Shown piece after piece: positions 1 through 4,749 of a stretch of DNA of 6,774 nucleotides (position 1 is the stretch's first letter; each line of letters begins with the position of its first letter). Origin of the DNA: Candidatus Sericytochromatia bacterium. Lineage in GTDB: Bacteria > Cyanobacteriota > Sericytochromatia > UBA7694. Both the position numbers and the translations under genes were made by a program. The notes under the pieces were generated by a model. That model was not told where the DNA came from. It did no database searches and worked only from the letters and a program-made list of their open reading frames with translations. Where the stretch lies: contig CAJYHH010001077.1 in NCBI GenBank assembly GCA_913773825.1, forward strand, positions 1 to 6,774, read 5' to 3'.

Positions 1-670
1 GCTGAGCGACCTGGGTATCAATAATCGGTACGCCGGTAATGTCTAATAAAGCGACGCGGGCTTCATTGTCGACAATTGACTGCAGCAGATTTTCCATAAT
101 TTGCTGGGCGCGTAAAGTATCGACAACGCCAATCAGCGGTAGGAGCAACAGCCCGTCAATTAACTCAATCACAGGGGTTGAGAGTTCTAATAAAGAACGG
201 CTTTGCTGGGCAATTAAATCCATTGCCTGTTTGCGGTCCGTGATATCGCGAACTGTACACAGCACTAAAGTATCTTCGCCAACCGTCAGCGGACTTAAGC
301 TGATTTCAACCGGGATTTCACGGCCCTGTTTGGTGATCGCATACAGCTCACGCCCAGCACCCATCGGGCGGGTCTGAGGATGCTGATAATAGGCGTTAAA
401 ATACTTAGGGTGCTTAGGACGAAACCGGGGTGGGACCAGGATGTCGACGGATTGCCCCAATAATTCAGCGCGGCTGTAGCCAAACAGATGTTCTGCCTGA
501 CTATTAACCAGCTGAATCAGGCCGTCAGGGCCGACCATCAGCGTGGCGTCAGGGGCTGCTTCCCAGAGGCCCTGGAATTTATCATCATTCCTTTGGCGTT
601 CAGCTATCTGGGCTTCGAGTGCCTTGATCTGTTCACGCAGCTGGTTGAGCTCAGCGGATGTCTCTGTCAT
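1..670 (-). CDS. PAS-STAS protein, RsbR-like stressosome component (3' end outside window)
   Basis: The minus-strand frame is open from an ATG at 670 to the window edge, giving the first 223 residues. In order I see a short charged, coiled-coil-like helix (about 5-32), a PAS sensor domain (about 33-147, ending in the typical RDITDRKQA linker) and the first half of a STAS domain (from about 163). The STAS part carries MENLLQSIV and DITGVPIIDTQVA. This matches RsbR family co-antagonists, in which the Thr of DITG (here T212) is the site phosphorylated by the RsbT-type kinase in stressosomes. RsbR proteins of Bacillus have a globin-like N-terminus; here a PAS domain takes its place, so the input may be a small ligand, redox state or light. 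The start has a purine-rich AGAGAGG just before the ATG, very close to it. It lies 69 bases downstream of the 101-residue gene on the same strand and may share its operon. RsbS, RsbT and sigma-factor partners are not in view. Confidence 0.88.
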   Translation of the reverse strand, partial: MTETSAELNQLREQIKALEAQIAERQRNDDKFQGLWEAAPDATLMVGPDGLIQLVNSQAEHLFGYSRAELLGQSVDILVPPRFRPKHPKYFNAYYQHPQTRPMGAGRELYAITKQGREIPVEISLSPLTVGEDTLVLCTVRDITDRKQAMDLIAQQSRSLLELSTPVIELIDGLLLLPLIGVVDTLRAQQIMENLLQSIVDNEARVALLDITGVPIIDTQVAQ

Positions 671-709
671 GGCCTCTCTCGCTTTCTCGGCAGAGCTTGA
701 ATTTTATGC

Positions 710-715
710 ATTATA
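710..715 (-). promoter_or_regulatory. Possible -10 box for the PAS-STAS gene
   Basis: A perfect TATAAT reads on the minus strand 40 bases upstream of the ATG at 670, inside the 69-base gap after the 101-residue gene. The expected -35 position (about 733-738, GCTGCA) matches poorly, so this is only a candidate for an internal promoter. It would let the PAS-STAS gene be expressed apart from the upstream stress protein gene. Confidence 0.35.
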
Positions 716-739
716 ACCACACTTATACATTCTGCAGCG

Positions 740-1045
740 CTAAACTCTCAGCTCTGAGATCAGCTGACAATAGTGGCTGGTCAGCCTGACCAGCTCCTGA
801 TAAAGCGGAAAGACCTCACTTAACTCAAGTTCTAGCCGAATCAAATGGCCCAACAGCTTGTGATAATGGTCTAAATGCTCGAAAGCCAGGCGTTCACTTT
901 CGGCTAAAAAGCGCCAGCCAATCAGATCACGCAGCTGGCTGACTTCAACAGTGGTCACCCGAATCCAGTCACATTCCTGCTTCAGCCAGCTTTTTAGCAG
1001 ACTTAAAAGTTCCTCTGGGGCTAAGCTGGGTTCAACTTGAAGCAT
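740..1045 (-). CDS. Small helical protein of unknown function, 101 aa
   Basis: I do not recognise this protein. The ATG at 1045 is preceded by AGGGG at a 9-base spacing, and the gene begins 2 bases after the stop of the universal stress protein gene, so the two are almost certainly co-transcribed and probably translationally coupled. The sequence is Leu- and Glu-rich and looks mostly alpha-helical. It has no signal peptide, no membrane segment and no cysteine motif (only two scattered Cys). The middle is rich in His and aromatic residues (FEHLDHYHKLLGHLIRLELE, about 55-74). A cytosolic helical bundle or adaptor is plausible. The His-rich stretch does not match the hemerythrin pattern well enough to claim metal binding. 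A role linked to the stress protein or to the PAS-STAS protein that follows is inferred only from position. Confidence 0.72.
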   Translation of the reverse strand: MLQVEPSLAPEELLSLLKSWLKQECDWIRVTTVEVSQLRDLIGWRFLAESERLAFEHLDHYHKLLGHLIRLELELSEVFPLYQELVRLTSHYCQLISELRV

Positions 1046-1047
1046 CT

Positions 1048-1557
1048 TTATTCACCCCTTATCCTGCTGACGTCTGCTAAGGGCTTAGGCTGAACCGACT
1101 CACCTGATTCATTGAGCTGCGGTAAAACCAAAACCGGAATTGGGCTGTGATGCAGCACAAAGGTGCTCTGGCTGCTTAATAACAGAGAACTGACCGGGCC
1201 TAAGCCCCGACTGCCCATCACAATCAGATCGCAGTTGCGCTGTTCAGCCAGTTTGATCATGCTGGCGCCAGGATGACCTGCCATCACCACAATCTCGCTG
1301 TTTAAACCGGCTTGATCCAGACGCTGTTTATAAGGCGTTAGAAATTGATCGGCTTTTGCTTCAATGCTGAGCCCCAGTTTTGTCAGGGTATTGCTAAAGC
1401 CTGGATCCAGCAGGTCAACCTGGCTCAGGCGCTGTAAATCATAGGCATGAAATAAGGTGACATGGGCCTGCATGCGAACAGCCAGATCCAGTATTTGTTC
1501 AAAAACGGTTTCAGGGGTATTAGACAGATCGCTGGCAAAAAGAATTTGTTTGAACAT
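1048..1557 (-). CDS. Universal stress protein, UspA family, 169 aa (variant ATP motif)
   Basis: This is a single-domain cytosolic Usp-fold protein. It opens with the typical first strand (FKQILFASDLS, residues 2-12), continues with HVTLFHAYDL (about 32-41) and ends with CDLIVMGSRGLG (109-120) and the last strand IPVLVLP (140-146). The nucleotide-binding signature of ATP-binding members is GxxG, nine residues, then G(S/T). Here GSRG (115-118) is present, but the third Gly is replaced by Ser (S128-S129), so ATP binding may be altered. I chose the ATG at 1557 because it has GGAG six bases upstream and gives the normal family N-terminus; an in-frame ATG at 1653 would add 32 non-conserved residues. 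The C-terminal tail (about 148-169) extends past the domain and is polar. It is first in a likely operon with the 101-residue gene and perhaps the PAS-STAS gene, and is divergent from the FNR-type regulator, with FNR-like boxes between. Confidence 0.93.
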   Translation of the reverse strand: MFKQILFASDLSNTPETVFEQILDLAVRMQAHVTLFHAYDLQRLSQVDLLDPGFSNTLTKLGLSIEAKADQFLTPYKQRLDQAGLNSEIVVMAGHPGASMIKLAEQRNCDLIVMGSRGLGPVSSLLLSSQSTFVLHHSPIPVLVLPQLNESGESVQPKPLADVSRIRGE

Positions 1558-1638
1558 AGGGAGCTCCGTTATAGCGGGTGTGATCAGACGTGCCGTCTGA
1601 CTCTGACTAGAGTTTAAAGAAACATCCGCTTTGACCCT

Positions 1639-1653
1639 ATGATGAAACATCAT
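1639..1653. repeat. Inverted repeat in the upstream region of the stress protein gene
   Basis: ATGATG and CATCAT flank AAA, a perfect 6-bp dyad. It lies about 82 bases upstream of the stress protein start at 1557. It has TGAT/ATCA halves like an FNR site, but five bases separate them instead of four, so it is listed as a separate dyad and not as an FNR box. It could be a transcription-factor site or chance. Confidence 0.4.
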
Positions 1654-1661
1654 TCACAAGC

Positions 1662-1675
1662 ATGATCTGGATCAG
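1662..1675. promoter_or_regulatory. Weaker FNR-like box
   Basis: ATGAT-CTGG-ATCAG matches 8 of the 10 defined positions of TTGAT-N4-ATCAA. Its centre is 49 bases from that of the stronger box at 1711-1724. Read toward the stress protein gene (minus), a class II position (-41.5) would put a -10 near 1634-1639 (TAGGGT), which is a poor match. It is a candidate second site for the divergent regulator. Confidence 0.42.
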
Positions 1676-1710
1676 CTTTCTTGAAGTTCCCTGACAAAAA
1701 ATAGCCCTAA

Positions 1711-1724
1711 TTGATGTAAATCAG
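1711..1724. promoter_or_regulatory. FNR-like box between the stress protein and regulator genes
   Basis: TTGAT-GTAA-ATCAG matches 9 of 10 defined positions of the FNR/ANR consensus TTGAT-N4-ATCAA. It lies in the divergent gap, 86 bases before the regulator ATG (1811) and about 154 bases before the stress protein ATG (1557). Its left half overlaps the candidate -35 of the regulator promoter, so it would fit negative autoregulation of the regulator. Activation of the stress protein gene from this distance is less clear. Confidence 0.6.
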
Positions 1725-1739
1725 TTTTTGTTGTCTAAC
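1711..1739 (+). promoter_or_regulatory. Candidate promoter of the FNR-type regulator
   Basis: TTGATG (1711-1716, four of six -35 positions) is followed after 17 bases by TCTAAC (1734-1739, four of six -10 positions). Transcription would start near 1746 and leave a leader of about 65 bases. The -35 lies inside the FNR-like box. Confidence 0.4.
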
Positions 1740-1810
1740 AGGTCAATGCCTGACTTGAGCCCAGGGCTTTACGCTAAAACCAGCAAGGTGCGAGAAAGCA
1801 GGTAGAGGCC

Positions 1811-2518
1811 ATGCGCCAACCCAAACCCGACTGTAATCAATGTGATGTTCGCTGCTTAGGCCCATTAGCTGCGCTAAGTGAAGATCTGCTCGAAGATTTT
1901 AATCACAATAAAACCGCCAGAACTTATTTGCCCGGCCAGATTATTTTTTATGAGGACAATCAGCCCTTTGGCATTTTTTGTGTCGAAAAAGGGGCGGTTA
2001 AACTGACTAAATACACCCCAGATGGCAAAAGTTATATTTCCCGAATCGCCAAAGCCGGCGACTTACTGGGCTATCGGGCCTTTTTAACTCAAGAGCCTTA
2101 TTCTGCCACCGCTGAAGTCTTAGAAGAAGCCGTCTTGTGCTTTATTACCCGCGAAGTCTTTTATGACGCCATGAAACAAGCGCCAAACTTGCCGCTTGAA
2201 CTACTCAGCCAGCTAGGAGCTGATCTGCGCTCTGCTGAAAACCGCGCCCGTGATTTAGCTTATAACTCAGTCCCTGAACGCTTAGCCGAACTTTTGCTCT
2301 CACTCAAAGAAAGTTTTGGCCAGGTCCAAAGTGACGGTAGCGTGTTGTTAGATATTCCGCTCAGCCGCGAAGAAATTGCCAGTATGCTCGGCACCACCGT
2401 TGAAACCACTGTTCGCACTCTGACGCATTTTCGCCAGAAGCAGCTAATCGCCTCAGAAAAAAAGAAAATCCGCTTAAAAGATCCTCAAGCCCTGGCTGCA
2501 TATATTCCGGGTGTTTAA
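1811..2518 (+). CDS. Crp/FNR-family transcriptional regulator, likely Fe-S type, 235 aa
   Basis: Layout is that of FNR: an N-terminal cysteine cluster (C8, C11, C15), a cyclic-nucleotide-binding-like jelly roll (about 35-120), a dimerisation helix (about 125-150) and a winged helix-turn-helix (about 155-225). The fourth cluster ligand of E. coli FNR (C122, in VCEIPFETL) has a counterpart here at C110 (LCFITREVF). The cysteines read CX2CX3C, whereas E. coli FNR has CX2CX5C, so cluster binding is likely but not proven. C57 is an extra cysteine. The recognition helix TTVETTVRTL keeps the Glu and Arg that read TTGAT in FNR (E198, R202), with Val at the position of the FNR Ser. This fits the FNR-like boxes found at 1711 and 4152. 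Length is normal for the family. The ATG at 1811 has AGG eight bases upstream and AGAGG closer in. It probably senses oxygen or redox state and controls the neighbouring stress protein and cupin genes; FixK- or DNR-like roles are alternatives. Confidence 0.92.
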   Translation: MRQPKPDCNQCDVRCLGPLAALSEDLLEDFNHNKTARTYLPGQIIFYEDNQPFGIFCVEKGAVKLTKYTPDGKSYISRIAKAGDLLGYRAFLTQEPYSATAEVLEEAVLCFITREVFYDAMKQAPNLPLELLSQLGADLRSAENRARDLAYNSVPERLAELLLSLKESFGQVQSDGSVLLDIPLSREEIASMLGTTVETTVRTLTHFRQKQLIASEKKKIRLKDPQALAAYIPGV

Positions 2519-2547
2519 GTCTGTTGTCAAAGCCTTTAAACATTTTC

Positions 2548-2580
2548 TTTAAGCAAAGGGCTCTGTCTGGTTTGCTTAAA
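2548..2580 (+). terminator. Stem-loop after the regulator gene, possible terminator
   Basis: TTTAAGCAAA (2548-2557) and TTTGCTTAAA (2571-2580) form a perfect 10-bp stem with a 13-base loop, starting 30 bases after the regulator stop. No T-run follows, so it is not a classical intrinsic terminator. It may be a 3'-end stabiliser or a Rho-assisted end. A second copy of GCTTAAAA (2586-2593) could compete for the 5' arm. Confidence 0.4.
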
Positions 2581-2639
2581 AGGGCGCTTAAAAATTTAGA
2601 CCCAGGCCGAAAGACCGATTGAGAACCTGGAGCTGAATC

Positions 2640-2696
2640 ATGATGGTACTACCTTATGTTGAAAATTTAAATATTGAAATAAAATTTTTTTGCTAG
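2640..2696 (+). other. Short 18-codon open frame leading into the NHL frame
   Basis: ATG at 2640 (and again at 2643) follows GGAG at a 7-base spacing, a better ribosome site than anything before the NHL frame. It reads 18 residues to TAG at 2694-2696. Its last codons cross a T7 run (2685-2691). A -1 slip there, or one extra T, would join it to the NHL frame beginning at 2690. It may be the true 5' end of that gene, disrupted by a frameshift, or a chance open frame in AT-rich DNA. Confidence 0.3.
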
Positions 2697-3031
2697 TAAA
2701 GTATTTGGTTTTTACTGATAAGACCCCGTTGAAAATCATGTTGAATGGAAATATGCTTTACATCAGTGATAACAGGTTGAGACACAGTGTCTGGAAACTG
2801 AATTTAGAGAATGGCCAAACGTCGCGTCTAGCTGGCAGCGGTCAATCCCGGTATCAAGATGGCGCTGGCGAAAAAGCGCAGTTTAATCGACCCGGTGCGC
2901 TGGATACTGACCGGGCAGGCAATCTTTATTTAGCAGATGTAGGCAATCAAGCTATCCGAAAAATAACCCCAGAGGGCATTGTCTCCATTTTGTATAAAGG
3001 AGCTCCAGTGCCTCCAAGGGCATCATCCTAA
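2690..3031 (+). CDS. NHL-repeat protein fragment, 113 aa, probably truncated or degenerate
   Basis: Two NHL beta-propeller repeats are visible. The first is at about 18-52 (GNMLYISDN ... SRLAGSGQ). The second is at about 65-102, with FNRPGALDTDRAGNLYLADVGNQAIRK, the typical DG-x-FN-P then GNLY-AD-GN-IRKI pattern. Full propeller proteins have five or six repeats and usually a secretion signal. This one has two repeats, no signal peptide, a TTG as its only long start, no ribosome site before it, and a 3' end that leaves the repeat pattern (APVPPRASS). An ATG at 2738 would cut into the first repeat boundary and also lacks a ribosome site. I read it as the remnant of a larger gene, possibly frameshifted at 2685-2691, although a short expressed protein cannot be excluded. 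Its stop lies 2 bases from the end of the converging stress protein gene, leaving no room for a terminator. The upstream 60 bases are clearly more AT-rich than the neighbours. Confidence 0.55.
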   Translation: MLVKYLVFTDKTPLKIMLNGNMLYISDNRLRHSVWKLNLENGQTSRLAGSGQSRYQDGAGEKAQFNRPGALDTDRAGNLYLADVGNQAIRKITPEGIVSILYKGAPVPPRASS

Positions 3032-3033
3032 CC

Positions 3034-3558
3034 TTAATTAAGACAAGAGGCTGTTTTGTTTGGCTGATAAGGCATAATCAGTACGGGACAAGGGCAGTGA
3101 AGCAGTACATATTCACTAGTGCTGCCCAGTTGTCGAGCTTCTAAGGCATCTAAGCCGCGGCTGCCGATTATAATCATGTCACATTTAAGCTGTTTAGCAG
3201 TTCTAACAATCACTTCACCCGCTTGTCCACGAGATAAGCGGGTTCTGACCCGAATGCCCTGTGAGCGCAGTGCTTGGGCCTGAATTTCTAGGCGCTGCGA
3301 CAATATCTGTTTAAAGGCATGTTCGAGTTCAGTCAAACTGCCTTCAAAGCTGAGCTCGGGTGTGTCTTGTTCAAGTTGGCTAAAGTCATAGCTGACGGCC
3401 GCTTCAAGGGCGTAATCAGCCAAAAGACAGACTTCTGCCTGTAGGGACTGGGCGAGTTTGGGTAAATGCTCAAAAGCGGCAAGTGAAGCGGCTGAAGCAT
3501 CACATGGAAACAGAATCAGTTTAGGTTTTGTGGTATGTGTCTGAGTAAGGTCAGACAT
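3034..3558 (-). CDS. Universal stress protein, UspA family, 174 aa (second of pair)
   Basis: This is a single Usp domain. The first strand is KLILFPCDAS (13-22), then comes VCLLADYAL (43-51), and the ATP-binding signature is complete: GSRG (132-135), nine residues, GST (145-147), followed by the last strand CPVLIMPY (157-164). It should therefore bind ATP in the cytosol. Between about 52 and 90 it carries an acidic stretch (SQLEQDTPELSFEGSLTELE). It is less like the other two stress proteins of the window than they are like each other. The ATG at 3558 lies inside the 3' end of the upstream stress protein gene (8-base overlap) and has no ribosome site of its own, so translation is probably coupled. 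An upstream TTG at 3573 would overlap further and adds nothing conserved. It converges on the NHL fragment. Confidence 0.9.
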   Translation of the reverse strand: MSDLTQTHTTKPKLILFPCDASAASLAAFEHLPKLAQSLQAEVCLLADYALEAAVSYDFSQLEQDTPELSFEGSLTELEHAFKQILSQRLEIQAQALRSQGIRVRTRLSRGQAGEVIVRTAKQLKCDMIIIGSRGLDALEARQLGSTSEYVLLHCPCPVLIMPYQPNKTASCLN

Positions 3559-4027
3559 GACGAAACGGAACAATCATGACAGGGCAAGCTGCATGATTCA
3601 GGACATAACTGCTGGTGCTGCCCAGCAAAAACGAATTCACGGCCCCTAAGCCTCTGCTGCCCATCACAATTAAGTCACAGTGCTGCTGTTGGGCCAGTTC
3701 AGTAATACATTCCCCGGCATAGCCACGCATAAGCTGCATTTCATGAGGGATACGGGCTGATTTAAGTTTGTCGCTAAAACGGCCTAAATGCAGACGAGCT
3801 TTTGTTTGTAAGCTCATTTCAAGCTCTTTAAGCGTGTTGGCAAAAGCCAAATCGTAATAGCTGGCGTTGGTGGCGCTAAGCAGTTCGTAAGTATGTAATA
3901 AGGTGACACGGGCTGAAAATAACGCTGCCAGGCTTAATGCATGCGGAAAAGCAGCCAGGCTGGCCTCAGATAAATCGCTGGGAAAAAGAATATGGGTGAG
4001 AGTAGGGGGCGGAACAGGATTTAACAT
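3551..4027 (-). CDS. Universal stress protein, UspA family, 158 aa (first of pair)
   Basis: The Usp fold is clear: HILFPSDLSEAS (12-23), VTLLHTYEL (41-49), CDLIVMGSRGLG (117-128) and CPVMIVPF (148-155). The ATP-binding motif is complete (GSRG 123-126, nine residues, GST 136-138). It resembles the stress protein at 1557-1048 along its whole length, including FANTLKELEMSLQTKA against FSNTLTKLGLSIEAKA, so the two are paralogues. I chose the ATG at 4027 because GGAA lies eight bases upstream and the protein then begins just before the first strand. A TTG at 4069 would add 14 residues without support. It leads a two-gene unit with the overlapping stress protein gene and is divergent from the cupin-like gene, with an FNR-like box between. 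Confidence 0.92.
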   Translation of the reverse strand: MLNPVPPPTLTHILFPSDLSEASLAAFPHALSLAALFSARVTLLHTYELLSATNASYYDLAFANTLKELEMSLQTKARLHLGRFSDKLKSARIPHEMQLMRGYAGECITELAQQQHCDLIVMGSRGLGAVNSFLLGSTSSYVLNHAACPVMIVPFRHV

Positions 4028-4122
4028 CTTTAGATTTCCTATTCGTTCATGATAGAGCGGGTTAGGCAACTTAGTTTTTGGCGCTCAACCAGCCTGTCAT
4101 AAGCCTAAAAAAAGTTACTGTT

Positions 4123-4141
4123 TAGCAGCATGATGCTGATA
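4123..4141. repeat. Palindrome upstream of the stress protein pair
   Basis: CAGCAT-G-ATGCTG (4126-4138) is a perfect 6-bp dyad; allowing one mismatch it extends to 4123-4141. It lies about 100 bases upstream of the stress protein ATG at 4027 and 11 bases from the FNR-like box at 4152. Its AGCATGAT core (4127-4134) recurs at 1659-1666, about 102 bases before the other stress protein start. It may be a second regulator site. Confidence 0.4.
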
Positions 4142-4151
4142 GGGCAAAAAA

Positions 4152-4165
4152 TTGATCTAAATTAA
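4152..4165. promoter_or_regulatory. FNR-like box between the stress protein pair and the cupin gene
   Basis: TTGAT-CTAA-ATTAA matches 9 of 10 positions of TTGAT-N4-ATCAA. It lies 81 bases before the cupin ATG (4247), close to the 86-base distance of the box at 1711 from the regulator ATG. It lies about 125 bases before the stress protein ATG (4027). No good -10 sits at the class II distance on either strand, so the direction of control is open. The site is in an AT-rich stretch, so a chance match is possible. Confidence 0.55.
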
Positions 4166-4246
4166 TTTTTTTCTTGTTTGGCTTCAGAGAGTTAAAAACA
4201 AGCCTCTGGCATGATGGGTTAAAGGATGTGATTCAGGAGAATGGTG

Positions 4247-4564
4247 ATGCCAGAGACACAGCTAGATGCTTATTTACCTTTACTTAGACTCTTGCCGATT
4301 GAAACCGGGCAGGATCTTAAACTTTATGCACTTAATGGCCGTACCGGTCAGGTGATGCCCCCATGCTGTAGTGACCGAGATTTATTTTTATCTGTGCAGC
4401 AAGGCCAGCTCTGGCTTGAGAGTACAGCGGGCAATCGGGTGCTACAAGCCCGCGAAAGTGAATTTTTGCCTGCTGGTACGCGCTTTCGGCTGGAGTCCTT
4501 AACGGATTCTCGAGGGCGTTTAATTATGCCAGCTGAAGCTCAGATTAATTTTGAAGCTCGTTAA
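4247..4564 (+). CDS. Small cupin-like protein, 105 aa, without metal-binding histidines
   Basis: The middle reads as half of a cupin jelly roll: DLFLSVQQGQLWLES (45-59), VLQARESEFLPAGTRFRLESLTD (65-87). This is the strand-Gly-strand pattern followed by the E-F-L-P-A-G turn. The histidines that bind metal in enzymatic cupins are absent (the protein has no His at all), so a binding or sensing role is more likely than catalysis. A Cys pair (C40, C41) precedes the barrel. I chose the ATG at 4247, seven bases after AGGAG; the ATG at 4241 directly abuts that ribosome site. The protein is cytosolic, with no signal. It stands alone on the plus strand, divergent from the stress protein pair, and the FNR-like box at 4152 suggests oxygen or redox control. 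The exact family is not recognised. Confidence 0.72.
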   Translation: MPETQLDAYLPLLRLLPIETGQDLKLYALNGRTGQVMPPCCSDRDLFLSVQQGQLWLESTAGNRVLQARESEFLPAGTRFRLESLTDSRGRLIMPAEAQINFEAR

Positions 4565-4579
4565 ACGGTTTAAGCTATG

Positions 4580-4624
4580 AAAAAACCGCTGCAGCAGACG
4601 GGGTCGGCGTCTAGCTAACAGCGG
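4580..4624 (-). terminator. Intrinsic terminator of the lipoprotein gene
   Basis: Read on the minus strand, CCGCTG (4624-4619) pairs with CAGCGG (4591-4586). An inner stem AGACG/CGTCT (4612-4608 with 4600-4596) closes a 7-base loop, and six T follow directly (4585-4580). It lies about 125 bases after the lipoprotein stop at 4750. On the plus strand no T-run follows the hairpin, so it serves the minus strand only and the cupin gene lacks a clear terminator of its own. Confidence 0.72.
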
Positions 4625-4749
4625 CTTGGCGTGCGCTTGTGCTTTTAGTCCTGGTGAGTCAAACCATGAGAGGTTTTATCAGCTGTTTTTGCTTGTGGTG
4701 TTTTGTACAAACTGTTTGCTCTCAATAGCTGCGAAACCGTTTTTAGACC

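Noticed and set aside
39..377. Plus-strand open frame of 112 codons
   Set aside because: It lies antisense to the PAS-STAS gene, whose minus-strand frame gives clear PAS and STAS motifs; the plus-strand product is Ser-rich with no recognisable domain.
488..700. Plus-strand open frame of 70 codons
   Set aside because: It is antisense to the N-terminal coil and PAS domain of the same gene and has no ribosome site or domain.
1558..1653. A longer N-terminus (32 residues more) for the universal stress protein
   Set aside because: The added residues are not Usp-like, and the internal ATG at 1557 has a good ribosome site and the normal family start.
1639..1653. ATGATG-AAA-CATCAT as a third FNR box near the first stress protein
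   Set aside because: The TGAT and ATCA halves are five bases apart, while FNR-type sites need four; it is kept only as a dyad.
2361..2543. Minus-strand open frame of 60 codons
   Set aside because: It is antisense to the helix-turn-helix of the FNR-type regulator, where the plus-strand reading is conserved.
4661..4676. AAACC/GGTTT hairpin as terminator of the cupin gene
   Set aside because: The stem has only five pairs, mostly A-T, and no T-run follows; it is also 100 bases past the stop.
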